A DNA stretch of 32,717 nt from CAZHAC01 sp964383855 (GTDB lineage Bacteria > Chloroflexota > Dormibacteria > Dormibacterales > Dormibacteraceae). The notes under the pieces were generated by a model. The model was given only the letters and a program-made list of their open reading frames with translations. It was not told the origin of the DNA and searched no databases. Both the position numbers and the translations under genes were made by a program. How positions within the stretch are numbered: the stretch's first letter is position 1; each line of letters starts with the position of its first letter. The stretch is from the NCBI GenBank assembly GCA_964383855.1, contig CAYLIP010000029.1, forward strand, positions 1 through 32,717. Reading direction: 5' to 3'. Positions 24,869 to 32,438 of this stretch are shown in pieces.

Positions 24869-25817
24869 GGTCGGCCACCGCCCGGAGCCCGCGCGCCGCC
24901 ATGCGGTTGCGCTCCTCGCTGTCGGTGAGCACCAGCCGCATGGCCGCCGTCCAGGCCGCCGGGTCCCCGGCGGGCAGCACCATCCCGGCGTTGCCGACCA
25001 CGTCGGCGAGCGCGGTGCCGGCCGAGACCAGCGGGGGCGCGCCCAGCGCCATCGCCTCCAGGGCGCCCATGGAGACGCCCTCGGCCAGGCTCGGGCAGAC
25101 GAGCGCCGTGGCGCCGCTCAGGAGGCAGAGCAACTGGTCGTCGGGAAGGGGGCCGAGGTAGCGGGCGCCACCGGCGACCACCTCACCCACCAATTCGGGA
25201 TCGGCGCCGGCGCCGGCGACGGCAAGGTCGACCCGCTGCCCGAGGTCCGGCCAGAGCATGTCCCAGGCCTGGAGGAGCATCCGCAGGTTCTTGCGCGCGG
25301 AGATGGTTCCCACGAACAGGAGGTAGGCGGGCTTCAGGCCGAGCTGGACGCGCAGCCGCTCGACGTCGGCCCGGGGCGCCCGGCGCCAGCCGGGCCCGAT
25401 CGTGGGGATCCACGCCAGCCGCTCCTCGGGCACCCGCAGGTAGTCGACGAGCCCGCGGCTGATCGTGAGGGAGGGGCAGAGGAGGGCCGCCGCCCGGCGG
25501 GTCAGCAGCGCCGCCGACCAGCCCCGGCGGGTGCGCTCAAGGAATCTGTGCGCACGCGGAGCGACCAGGTGCGAGATGTCGTACACCGCGCGCACGGTGG
25601 GAATCTCGGGGCCGGGCGCCCGAAGGGTGGGGCCGAGGTCCACCACCACGTCCGCGGGAGCCGGCGCCGTCTCCTCCTCGACCATCCGCACCTCGTGCTC
25701 GCCCGCCTCGGCCGCCATCAGGCCGGCCAGCCGGCGGGCCCAGCGGGTGGGCCCGTGAGGCCGCTCCCCGGGCGCCGCCAGGCCGCGAAGGTCGACCGCG
25801 ATGCGAAGCCCGGGCAC
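24801..25817 (-). CDS. GT4-family glycosyltransferase (third of three, divergent)
   Basis: A 338-residue GT-B protein. It begins GLRIAVDLRGLAAPGERPHG, has VRAVYDISHLVAPRAHRF, GTISARKNLRMLLQAWDML in the donor domain, and an E-x7-E motif in AEGVSMGALEAMALGAPPL. The usual EGFGLPxLE core is replaced by EGVSMGALE, so donor recognition may differ from that of the other two. GTG start at 25817, divergent from the TagA-like gene by 22 bp. Its 3' end overlaps the deacetylase by 68 bp on the opposite strand. Confidence 0.87.
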   Translation of the reverse strand: MPGLRIAVDLRGLAAPGERPHGPTRWARRLAGLMAAEAGEHEVRMVEEETAPAPADVVVDLGPTLRAPGPEIPTVRAVYDISHLVAPRAHRFLERTRRGWSAALLTRRAAALLCPSLTISRGLVDYLRVPEERLAWIPTIGPGWRRAPRADVERLRVQLGLKPAYLLFVGTISARKNLRMLLQAWDMLWPDLGQRVDLAVAGAGADPELVGEVVAGGARYLGPLPDDQLLCLLSGATALVCPSLAEGVSMGALEAMALGAPPLVSAGTALADVVGNAGMVLPAGDPAAWTAAMRLVLTDSEERNRMAARGLRAVADLREPDAGRRALAAALAAARTRT

Positions 25818-25827
25818 AGCCGGTCAG

Positions 25828-25833
25828 CATAAT
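25828..25833 (+). promoter_or_regulatory. -10-like CATAAT before the TagA-like gene
   Basis: CATAAT (5 of 6 to TATAAT) ends 6 nt before the GTG at 25840, within the 22-bp divergent spacer, which has no room for a Shine-Dalgarno. A leaderless mRNA is the natural reading. Confidence 0.5.
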
Positions 25834-25839
25834 CAGCCG

Positions 25840-26583
25840 GTGGCGACCCTCCGCTCGCCTTCGGTGCGCGTCCTCGGCGTCCGGGTCGACTGCGTCGACA
25901 TGGCGGCGACGCTGGCCCGGATCGGCGAGCTCGTGGCCCGGCGCGGCCCCTGCGCCCAGGTGGCGACCGTCAATCCCGAGTTCGTCATGCATGCCCGCGG
26001 CGACGCCCAGTTCGCCGCCATTCTGGAGAGCTGCGACCTCTGCCTGGCCGACGGCATCGGCGTGGTCTGGGCGGCGCGCCGGGCCGGCTGCCCGCTGCGG
26101 GAGCGGGTCACGGGCAGCGATCTCCTGCCCAGGCTGGCGGCGGAGTGCGCGGCGCGCGGGTGGCGACCCTTCTTCCTGGGGGCCATGCCCGGCGTGGCCG
26201 AGGAGGCGGCCCGGCGCCTGGCCGGGGCCCACCCCGGATTCGAGGTCGCGGGCGTCCACGCCGGGACGCCCCAAGACGCCGGCGACGAGGAGGCGCTGAG
26301 AAGAATCGCCGCCGCCCGCCCCGACCTGCTGCTGGTGGCCTACGGCCATCCCCGCCAGGAGCGCTGGATCGCGCGCAACCGCGACCGGCTGCAGGTCCCT
26401 GTCGCCATCGGTGTCGGCGGTTCGTTCGACTTTGCCGCCGGCCGCGTTCCGCGCGCGCCGGGCTGGATGCGGCGCGTGCACCTGGAGTGGCTCTTCCGGC
26501 TGCTCCTGCAGCCCTGGCGCATCCGCCGGATGGCGGTCCTGCCCGCCTTCGCCCTGCGCGTCCTGCGTTCCCGCCCGGCCTAA
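25840..26583 (+). CDS. WecG/TagA/CpsF-family glycosyltransferase (GT26)
   Basis: A 247-residue GT26 enzyme. In relatives it adds N-acetylmannosamine(uronic acid) to polyprenyl-PP-GlcNAc, the step after WecA/TagO. Motifs: ATVNPEFVMHA, LADGIGVVWAARRAG with the catalytic Asp, RVTGSDLLPRL, FFLGAMPGVAEEAARRLA and AYGHPRQERWIARN, then GVGGSFDFAAGRVPRAPGW. The C-terminal LEWLFRLLLQPWRIRR is the amphipathic membrane-binding tail of the family. GTG 25840 is preferred over an ATG at 25801, which would overlap the divergent gene. Together with the WecA-type gene at 10.8 kb it suggests a teichoic-acid or enterobacterial-common-antigen-like linkage unit. Confidence 0.92.
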   Translation: MATLRSPSVRVLGVRVDCVDMAATLARIGELVARRGPCAQVATVNPEFVMHARGDAQFAAILESCDLCLADGIGVVWAARRAGCPLRERVTGSDLLPRLAAECAARGWRPFFLGAMPGVAEEAARRLAGAHPGFEVAGVHAGTPQDAGDEEALRRIAAARPDLLLVAYGHPRQERWIARNRDRLQVPVAIGVGGSFDFAAGRVPRAPGWMRRVHLEWLFRLLLQPWRIRRMAVLPAFALRVLRSRPA

Positions 26584-26610
26584 CCGGGCAGCGCGCGGGC
26601 GCGGCTCCGC

Positions 26611-26616
26611 TACGAT
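26611..26616 (+). promoter_or_regulatory. -10-like TACGAT before the GT2 gene
   Basis: TACGAT ends 8 nt before the GTG at 26625; no Shine-Dalgarno is visible in the 41-bp spacer after the TagA-like gene. Confidence 0.4.
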
Positions 26617-26624
26617 CTGCGCCC

Positions 26625-27338
26625 GTGACCCGCGACCTGTCCGTCGTCGTCCCCGCTTACAACGAGGAACGGCGGCTCCCGGTGACCCTGGCCGCGGTGC
26701 TGCCCTGGCTGGAGGCCCGCGGCCCGTCCTTCGAGCTGATCCTGGTCGACGACGGCAGCCTCGACGGCACGCTGGACCTGATGCGGGAGTGGGCGAGCAA
26801 GCATCCGGCGGTGAGGGTGGTCGCCCAGAGTCCGAACCGGGGCAAGGGCCGGGCCCTGGCGGAGGGCGTCAAGGTCGCCTGCGGCCGGCTGGTCCTGGTC
26901 TCCGACGCCGATTTCTCGACCCCCATCACCGAGCTCGGCAAGCTCGAGGAGGCGATCAGGGGCGGGGCCGACATCGCGATCGGCTCGCGGGCCAAGCGGG
27001 GGGCGCGCGTCGAGCACTCACAGCCGTTCTACCGGGTTCTGATGGGCAAGACGTTCAACCTTGTCGTGCAGGCGTTGATACTGCCCGGGCTGTGGGATAC
27101 CCAGTGCGGGTTCAAGCTCTTTCGGAGCGAGGTCGCCCATGACCTCTTCGCGGCCCTGACCACCGACCGGTTCGGCTATGACGTGGACGTTCTCTACCGG
27201 GCCCGGCGGCGAAGGCTGCGCATCGCCGAGCTGCCGGTGCGCTGGATCAACTCGCCGGAGACCAAGGTGAACGCGGTCCGCGACTCGAGCCAGATGCTCA
27301 AGGACATTCTTCGGCTTCGCTTCACGAGGGTCCGGTGA
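26625..27338 (+). CDS. GT2 glycosyltransferase, dolichyl/polyprenyl-phosphate hexose synthase-like
   Basis: A 237-residue GT-A enzyme. It has SVVVPAYNEERRLPVTL at the start, the donor motif LILVDDGSLDGTLDLM, SPNRGKGRALAEGV, the metal-binding DADFSTP, and the DTQCGFKLF segment typical of ALG5/DPM1-type polyprenyl-phosphate glucose or mannose synthases. No C-terminal membrane helices, so it would act at the inner face of the membrane. It overlaps the next gene, a GT-C-like membrane protein, by 4 nt (GTGA). That is the expected pairing of a polyprenyl-P-sugar maker with a transferase that uses it outside. GTG start. Confidence 0.9.
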   Translation: MTRDLSVVVPAYNEERRLPVTLAAVLPWLEARGPSFELILVDDGSLDGTLDLMREWASKHPAVRVVAQSPNRGKGRALAEGVKVACGRLVLVSDADFSTPITELGKLEEAIRGGADIAIGSRAKRGARVEHSQPFYRVLMGKTFNLVVQALILPGLWDTQCGFKLFRSEVAHDLFAALTTDRFGYDVDVLYRARRRRLRIAELPVRWINSPETKVNAVRDSSQMLKDILRLRFTRVR

Positions 27339-28930
27339 GCGCCGGGCAGCGAGCGATGGCGCGCGATCTGCCGGTCGAGCGCCGCCTCCGGCTGGGTCAG
27401 TGGGCGCTTCCGCTGGGCCTGGCCGCGGCCCTGGCGGCGCTGACGCTGGTTCCCTACCTCTACGCCTGGAACGCGCAGCCGCCGGGCCGCGTGTTCATGG
27501 GCTTCTTCTTCCTCGGCGACGACGCCAACACCTACCTGGCCAAGATGCGAGAGGGGTGGGAGGGAGCCTGGCGCTGGAGCAACCGCTACTCCACCGAGCC
27601 CGGCAGCGGCGCCTGGTTCTTCGTGTTCTGGATCTTCCTCGGCCACCTGGCGGCCTGGACGCACGTGCCACTGATGGCCACCTTCCACGCCGCCCGGGTC
27701 CTCGGCGCCTTCGCGCTCCTGGCGGCCGGCTGGCTCTTCATCACCGAGTTCCTGGAGGAGCCGGCCCAGCGCCGGTTCGCGCTCTGGTTCCTCGCCCTCG
27801 GACTTGGCTGCGGATACGTGATCCAGGCCCTCGGCCACCCGGTCGTGCTGGGCCAGCGCAGCGACACGCTCGACTGGCGGATGCCCGAGCTGAGCGCCTT
27901 CTACTCGATCCTGGCGCTGCCTCACTTCGCCTGGGCGGCCGCCTTCCAGGCCGCCGCCATCGTCTTCACGGTGCGGGCCGCGGAGCGCGGCAGCCTCGTC
28001 TACGGGATCCTGGCCGGGCTGGCCTGGCTCGGGGAGTCGTCGATCCACGCGCAGATGCCGATCCTGCTCGGCGGCGCCTTCGCCGTGGCCCTGGTCGCCC
28101 GGCCCGTGGGCAGGCGAGGCTACGCCGCGGCATTCCTTGCCTTTGCCATCTCGGCGCCCTATGTCGGCTACTCGTACTGGGCCTCCAACCACGTCCCCGA
28201 GGTGCTGCGGTGGAGCGCCCAGTGGCGGAACAACCTGCCTCCGGAGGGACTCAGCTTCGCCCTGGCCCTGCTCCCGCAGCTGCTCCTGACCGCGCTCGCC
28301 CTGCCCGGGGTGCTGCGCCGGCGCTCGCGCCGGGATCTGGTGCTGGTCGCCTGGCTGGCGCTGATCGTGATCATCCTCTGGCTGCCCAACCCGGCCGGCA
28401 ACCTGCGCCGCCGGTTCTTCGACGGCATCTACCTGCCGCTGGTCGTGCTCGGTGCGCGGGGGATTTACGAGGTCGCCATGCCGCGGCTTAAGGGCCGCGC
28501 CCGGCGCCTGGTGCCGTTCGGCTACGTGGCCGTGTCGGCAATGGGCAGCCTCGTCCTGCTGCTGGCGCCCATGCTGCTGGCCACAAGCGACCAGTACACG
28601 CTCAGCCGCGATGAGGTGGGCGCCCTCAACTGGCTCGCCGCCCACCCCTCGGGCAGCGTGCTCTCCGAGGGCCGGCTGGGCCTCTACGTGCCCGCCTACT
28701 CGCCCGATCCCGTGTACGTGGGCCAGTACAGCGAGACGTACAACTACGCGGCCAAGGAGCGGGAGGCGCGCGCCGTGCTGTCGGGGGACGCCGACGCGGC
28801 CGCCTTCGCCTCGGCGCATGGCATCACCTACCTGCTCTGGAGCCGGGAGGACGGCGCCGGCCGGCCGAGCGGCGTGGGCGACCTCGTTTACGACACGCCC
28901 GGGGCCAGGATCTACCGGGCGCGCGTGTAG
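27335..28930 (+). CDS. Large polytopic membrane protein, probable GT-C glycosyltransferase
   Basis: A 531-residue protein with roughly 10-12 hydrophobic helices from 22 to about 420 and an extracytoplasmic C-terminal domain of about 110 residues. After the first helix, FFLGDDANTYLAKMREG carries the acidic pair D62-D63, in the place where GT-C enzymes have their catalytic acidic motif. The tail has GALNWLAAHPSGSVLSEG, then VYVGQYSETYNY and HGITYLLWSRED. I do not recognise a named family. GT-C function is inferred from topology, the acidic motif and coupling to the GT2 gene. Its 3' end overlaps the convergent membrane gene by 19 bp. Confidence 0.8.
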   Translation: MSAGQRAMARDLPVERRLRLGQWALPLGLAAALAALTLVPYLYAWNAQPPGRVFMGFFFLGDDANTYLAKMREGWEGAWRWSNRYSTEPGSGAWFFVFWIFLGHLAAWTHVPLMATFHAARVLGAFALLAAGWLFITEFLEEPAQRRFALWFLALGLGCGYVIQALGHPVVLGQRSDTLDWRMPELSAFYSILALPHFAWAAAFQAAAIVFTVRAAERGSLVYGILAGLAWLGESSIHAQMPILLGGAFAVALVARPVGRRGYAAAFLAFAISAPYVGYSYWASNHVPEVLRWSAQWRNNLPPEGLSFALALLPQLLLTALALPGVLRRRSRRDLVLVAWLALIVIILWLPNPAGNLRRRFFDGIYLPLVVLGARGIYEVAMPRLKGRARRLVPFGYVAVSAMGSLVLLLAPMLLATSDQYTLSRDEVGALNWLAAHPSGSVLSEGRLGLYVPAYSPDPVYVGQYSETYNYAAKEREARAVLSGDADAAAFASAHGITYLLWSREDGAGRPSGVGDLVYDTPGARIYRARV

Positions 28931-30336
28931 ACGTCGGCGACCGGGTCCGAATAGACCAGCTGCCAGCCGGGCTCGGTGGCGAGCACGTCGCTGAGGGCCG
29001 CCCCGTGGTTGAAGACCACGGTGTCCACGGCGTAGTCGTCCATCACCCGCACCCAGTCCGGGCGCAGGGCGGCGACGTCCTCGTAGCGCTGGAGCAGCCG
29101 GTCCCCCATCAGCTCGGCCTCGCCGAAGATGAACACGCGCCGGTCGGCGGCGGGGTAGAAGCGGTAGGCCAGGTAGCCGCCCCACCCGTACTGGTTGAAC
29201 ATGCGGGTCCCCACGCGGTCGGGGTGAGCGGCGATCCAGTCGGCCGCCGCCACCGGGTACTCCTTGCGGGTCACCGACGCCTGCTGGGCGAGGTGCCCGG
29301 CGACCACGCCGGCCGTGGCCGCCGTGATCACCAGCAGCGCCAGCCCGGTGATGGCGGCGAAGACCGGCCGGGGCGGGATGTTGCCCAGCCGGAGGCCGCG
29401 CCGGGCGGCCAGGTCGCCCCAGACGCCCGACCAGGTGGCGACCAGGATGGGGGTGGTGGCGGCCACGAAGAGCACCACGTTGCGAACCGACTGGAGCGCG
29501 AGGGCGAGCGCCGCCAGCGCCAGCAGGAGGTCGTAGAGGCGGGGCCGCCGCAGCGAGAAGCCGGCGACGACGAGCATGATCATGGCCTCGAAAGCCTTCA
29601 GGTCCCCCCGGTGGAAGTCGGGTGAGAACCACTCGACGATGAGCTGCTCCTGGGCCGAGCTGCCAACCGTCTTCAGCACCCATGGATAGATGGCGGCGCC
29701 GTTGGGATTGACCAGCGCCGCCAGCAGGCAGGCCGCTCCGATCAGGGCCAGCCTCTTCAAGTGCGCCCGGGCGGCAAGGTCGTCACGGTTGACCAGCCAG
29801 CGAGCGAGCTCAGAGACGAACGCCACGCCGAGGAACCCGATGCCGATCACGAATCCGCCGTGCAGGTTGACCCAGAGGACGACCAGGACCGGCAGCCAGT
29901 TGATCATCCGGCTCCTGCCCTCGAGGTAGCTGCGCAGCCAGTGCAGCTCGATGCAGACGAAGAGGAAGGTGATCATCTGCGCCCGCGGTCCCCAGATCGG
30001 GGCGCCCGCGGCGACGGCCAGGGCCATGGCCAGCGCCACGACCACGTAGGGATGTCGGGTGGGTCGCGAGGAGCGCAGGACTACCAGCAGGCCGGCCCAG
30101 GTCAGAAGGCCGAAGGCGAGCGAGATCGCAAACATGCCCCCGTGGGCGTGGACCCAGGCGATCAGGACCTCGGTCAGCCACTCGTGGTCGGTCCAGGCGT
30201 GATCGGGGACGGTGTAGGTGAAGACGTCGGTGCGCGGCAGCCCGTTCTTCTCGATCCACTGGCCGATGCGCAGGTGCCACCAGAAATCCGGGTCCGCCTC
30301 CGGCGAGGTGAGCGCCGACAGCGAGGCGATCATCAC
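28912..30336 (-). CDS. Large polytopic membrane protein with DPDFWWHL motif, GT-C-like
   Basis: A 474-residue membrane protein with about ten helices and a C-terminal outer domain. Near the N-terminus EADPDFWWHLRIGQWI and then RTDVFTYTVPDHAWTDHEWLTEVL form a pattern found in a widespread uncharacterised GT-C-like family. The tail includes AADWIAAHPDRVGTRMFNQYGWGGYL and RRVFIFGEAEL, split by short loops. The start is uncertain: GTG 30336 truncates an apparent first helix, and a CTG at 30387 overlapping the upstream stop (CTGA) would add 17 residues (RLLLLGG) and complete it. It probably forms a unit with the methyltransferase-like gene upstream. Substrate unknown. Confidence 0.8.
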   Translation of the reverse strand: MMIASLSALTSPEADPDFWWHLRIGQWIEKNGLPRTDVFTYTVPDHAWTDHEWLTEVLIAWVHAHGGMFAISLAFGLLTWAGLLVVLRSSRPTRHPYVVVALAMALAVAAGAPIWGPRAQMITFLFVCIELHWLRSYLEGRSRMINWLPVLVVLWVNLHGGFVIGIGFLGVAFVSELARWLVNRDDLAARAHLKRLALIGAACLLAALVNPNGAAIYPWVLKTVGSSAQEQLIVEWFSPDFHRGDLKAFEAMIMLVVAGFSLRRPRLYDLLLALAALALALQSVRNVVLFVAATTPILVATWSGVWGDLAARRGLRLGNIPPRPVFAAITGLALLVITAATAGVVAGHLAQQASVTRKEYPVAAADWIAAHPDRVGTRMFNQYGWGGYLAYRFYPAADRRVFIFGEAELMGDRLLQRYEDVAALRPDWVRVMDDYAVDTVVFNHGAALSDVLATEPGWQLVYSDPVADVYTRAR

Positions 30337-30383
30337 GCCGCCGAGCAGAAGGAGGCGCGGCGTCAGCCGGGCGGTGAGCGAGC

Positions 30384-31109
30384 TCAGCGGTGTGCGATCA
30401 GCCGCCGGGGGTCCGGCAGGTAGCGGGGGACCCGGCGCGCGTATTCGCCGTACTCCGGGAACTCGCTCGAGAGGACTCGCTCCTCGGCTCGGATCCGGAT
30501 GTACTGCGAGGCCAGGAAGAGGACGATCAGTGCACCACCCGCCCAGCTGACGATCGGGAGCACGATGCCGATGGCGGCGGTCGCCTCGCCCAGGTAGAGG
30601 GGATGCCGGCTCAGGTTGTAGGGGCCGCCGGTGACCAGGCGCCGCGCCTCCGGCATGATCGAGAACGAGCGCCGCAGGTAGGCCAGCGACCAGAGCGTGT
30701 AGACGAGGCCGGCGGCGACCAGGACGGAGCTCAGCAGCTCCATGTAGGGGCGCCGGCTGGCGCCTGGCAGGAGCGCGATGAAGAGGACCGAGAAGGATCC
30801 GAAGAAGCTGATCGCGATCATGGCCGGGCTCCGATCGCCGGCCCGCCGGGGCAGCCTGACCACGTAAAGCACGACGATCAGCAGGTAGTACGCCAGACCG
30901 AGACCCTGGCTGAGGGGCGCAAGGTAATCTGTCGGCTGCGCAGCGGCCGGGGCGGCGACAAGGGCGTCATGGAGCTGGAAGGCCTTGACCAGCAGGAAGA
31001 CGCTGAAGAAGATCGCCGGGGCCGTGCGCCCGAAGACGATGTCGAACCAATATGAGGAGCGCGTAGGGCGACTGGCAGGCACGTGCGCGTGCATGGTCTC
31101 GGCGGCCAT
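30384..31109 (-). CDS. Isoprenylcysteine carboxyl methyltransferase-like (ICMT/PEMT) membrane protein
   Basis: A 241-residue membrane protein of the ICMT/phospholipid methyltransferase superfamily. About five hydrophobic helices. The C-terminal SAM-binding signature is clear: GGPYNLSRHPLYLGEATAAIG, then AEERVLSSEFPEYGEYARRVPRYLP near the end. Bacterial members methylate lipids or small hydrophobic acceptors; the true substrate is unknown, since prenylated proteins are not expected. Possible starts are ATG 31109 or ATG 31094; an ATG at 31140 would leave no room for the TAGGCT hexamer. It is divergent from the histidine kinase gene and stops within a few bases of the next membrane protein's possible start. 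Confidence 0.85.
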   Translation of the reverse strand: MAAETMHAHVPASRPTRSSYWFDIVFGRTAPAIFFSVFLLVKAFQLHDALVAAPAAAQPTDYLAPLSQGLGLAYYLLIVVLYVVRLPRRAGDRSPAMIAISFFGSFSVLFIALLPGASRRPYMELLSSVLVAAGLVYTLWSLAYLRRSFSIMPEARRLVTGGPYNLSRHPLYLGEATAAIGIVLPIVSWAGGALIVLFLASQYIRIRAEERVLSSEFPEYGEYARRVPRYLPDPRRLIAHR

Positions 31110-31119
31110 GTGGGCAGCT

Positions 31120-31125
31120 AGCCTA
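31120..31125 (-). promoter_or_regulatory. -10-like TAGGCT for the ICMT-like gene
   Basis: On the reverse strand TAGGCT ends 10 nt before the ATG at 31109. No Shine-Dalgarno is seen; a very short leader is implied. Confidence 0.35.
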
Positions 31126-31166
31126 TCAGCCCACCCCATGCTCGCCCCCCTTCTTAGGCCCACCTC

Positions 31167-32288
31167 GTGACCGCCCTCGGCAACGGGGTCCTTCTCTCGA
31201 GCCTGCTCGCGTCCGAGGTCGCCGGGACCCAGGAGGCCATCCAGAAGCTGGAGACCGAGATGACGGAGATCCAGGACGAGCTCTCGCGGGCGCTGGTCAT
31301 CCGGCGCCACGTCGCCCGCACCCCGGAGCGGTTTGCCGCCCATGAGCGCGAGGACGTTTTCGAGCGCGCGGAACGGCTGGTGGCCCGCCGCGGAGAGATC
31401 TCGACCTGGCTCACGGCGGCCCGCGAGCGGCTGACCCTGCTCGAGCAGCTGGGCGGCTCGCTGGCCGCCGAGCAGGAACGGCTGGCGGTCGAGGCCGCCC
31501 AGGCCCGGGCCGCGGTCGAGGAGGTGAAGGCGGAGGCGCGCGCCTATGTCGCACACACGCAGGCGCAGGCGCAGCGCGCCGTCGCCGAGGCCGAGCGCCG
31601 GACGCAGACGCTGCCCGCGCTGGGCCCGCTGCCGGGCGCCCTGCCCGCCCTGGAGATTCACCAGGCGGTGGAGGCGGAGCGCCTGCGGATCGCGCGGGAC
31701 CTGCACGACGGCCCGGCGCAGGTGCTGTCCAACCTGGTCCTGGAGGCCGAGATCCTGGAACGGCTGCTGAAGCGCGATCCCGAGCTCGTCGCCGCGGAGC
31801 TCCAGGAGTTCAGGAACTCGGTGAAGAATGCGGTCGCCGACATCCGGCGCTTCATGTTCGACCTCCGGCCCGACTCCCTCGACGACCTCGGGCTGATCGC
31901 CACCCTTCACCGGCTGACCACGGAGTGGCAGCAGCGAACCGGCGTCACCTGCCGCTTCAACATCGTCGGCGAGGAGCGGAGGCTTCCCTCGGCGCTCGAG
32001 GAGGCGCTCTTCCGGATCATCCAGGAGGCCCTCAACAATGTGCGCCGCCACGCGCAGGCGCGCACGGCCGAGGTCAATCTCGAGATCCGCCCGGACCGGG
32101 TCGGTCTCCGGGTCCACGACGACGGCGCGGGCTTCGACCCCGCCGAACCGCCGGTGGGCAGCCGCCGCCAGCTCGGGGTGGTGGGGATGCGCGAGCGGGC
32201 GGCCGCCGTGGGCGGCCGGCTCGACATCACCAGCCAGAAGGGGGCCGGGACCGAGATCACCGGCGACTTCCCCGTCCAGCCGGCCTGA
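31167..32288 (+). CDS. Cytosolic sensor histidine kinase, HisKA_3 (DegS/NarL-type)
   Basis: A 373-residue kinase without membrane helices. Residues 20-145 are Glu/Arg/Ala-rich and predicted to form a long coiled coil, followed by a Pro-rich hinge (150-160). The HisKA_3 dimerisation domain has the phospho-acceptor H180 in RIARDLHDGPAQVLSNL. The HATPase_c domain shows ALFRIIQEALNNVRRHA (N box), HDDGAGFDP (G1) and GVVGMRERAAAVGGRLDI (G2). This soluble coiled-coil architecture matches DegS, which senses cytoplasmic signals and phosphorylates a LuxR/NarL-type regulator. No such regulator is in view, so it is an orphan unless encoded beyond the window. GTG start at 31167, 57 bp from the divergent ICMT-like gene. 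Confidence 0.93.
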   Translation: MTALGNGVLLSSLLASEVAGTQEAIQKLETEMTEIQDELSRALVIRRHVARTPERFAAHEREDVFERAERLVARRGEISTWLTAARERLTLLEQLGGSLAAEQERLAVEAAQARAAVEEVKAEARAYVAHTQAQAQRAVAEAERRTQTLPALGPLPGALPALEIHQAVEAERLRIARDLHDGPAQVLSNLVLEAEILERLLKRDPELVAAELQEFRNSVKNAVADIRRFMFDLRPDSLDDLGLIATLHRLTTEWQQRTGVTCRFNIVGEERRLPSALEEALFRIIQEALNNVRRHAQARTAEVNLEIRPDRVGLRVHDDGAGFDPAEPPVGSRRQLGVVGMRERAAAVGGRLDITSQKGAGTEITGDFPVQPA

Positions 32289-32308
32289 GGGCGTTAACCC
32301 ACAGGTTG

Positions 32309-32337
32309 TTGCCTGGCTGACCCGCTGGCGCTAATAT
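32309..32337 (+). promoter_or_regulatory. Sigma70-like promoter of the flp gene
   Basis: TTGCCT (32309-32314) and TAATAT (32332-32337) are separated by exactly 17 bp, the best -35/-10 pair in the window. It lies just after the kinase gene and implies a leader of about 95 nt for the pilin mRNA. Confidence 0.65.
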
Positions 32338-32344
32338 GCCGCCG

Positions 32345-32438
32345 ACCCTGAAGGTTGGGCGCAGGAAATCGGCGAGAGCCTCGTTGTAATGCCCGACCAG
32401 AACGGTCTATCTCAGAAGAAGGAGGTGAAAACAGAAAG
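32345..32438 (+). promoter_or_regulatory. Structured 5' leader of the flp mRNA
   Basis: GGTTGGGC (32353-32360) pairs with GCCCGACC (32391-32398) with one G-T wobble. Inside, GGCGAG (32371-32376) can pair with CTCGTT (32380-32385). GACC (32395-32398) could instead pair with GGTC (32404-32407), giving two exclusive folds. A strong Shine-Dalgarno, AAGGAGGTGA (32419-32428), follows. I could not match it to a known riboswitch consensus. Confidence 0.4.

Noticed and set aside
25801..25839. ATG 25801 as the start of the TagA-like gene
   Set aside because: It would overlap the divergent GT4 start. GTG 25840 lies 6 nt after a good -10 hexamer and directly before the conserved region.
27194..29683. 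A long reverse-strand open frame opposite GT2 and the GT-C-like gene
   Set aside because: Low-complexity Arg/Gly/Pro composition, no recognisable motif, and antisense to genes with clear motifs and membrane helices.
32345..32438. Known c-di-GMP (GEMM) riboswitch upstream of flp
   Set aside because: There is a stem and a GAGA that could be a GNRA loop, but the conserved GEMM core and receptor are not recognisable.
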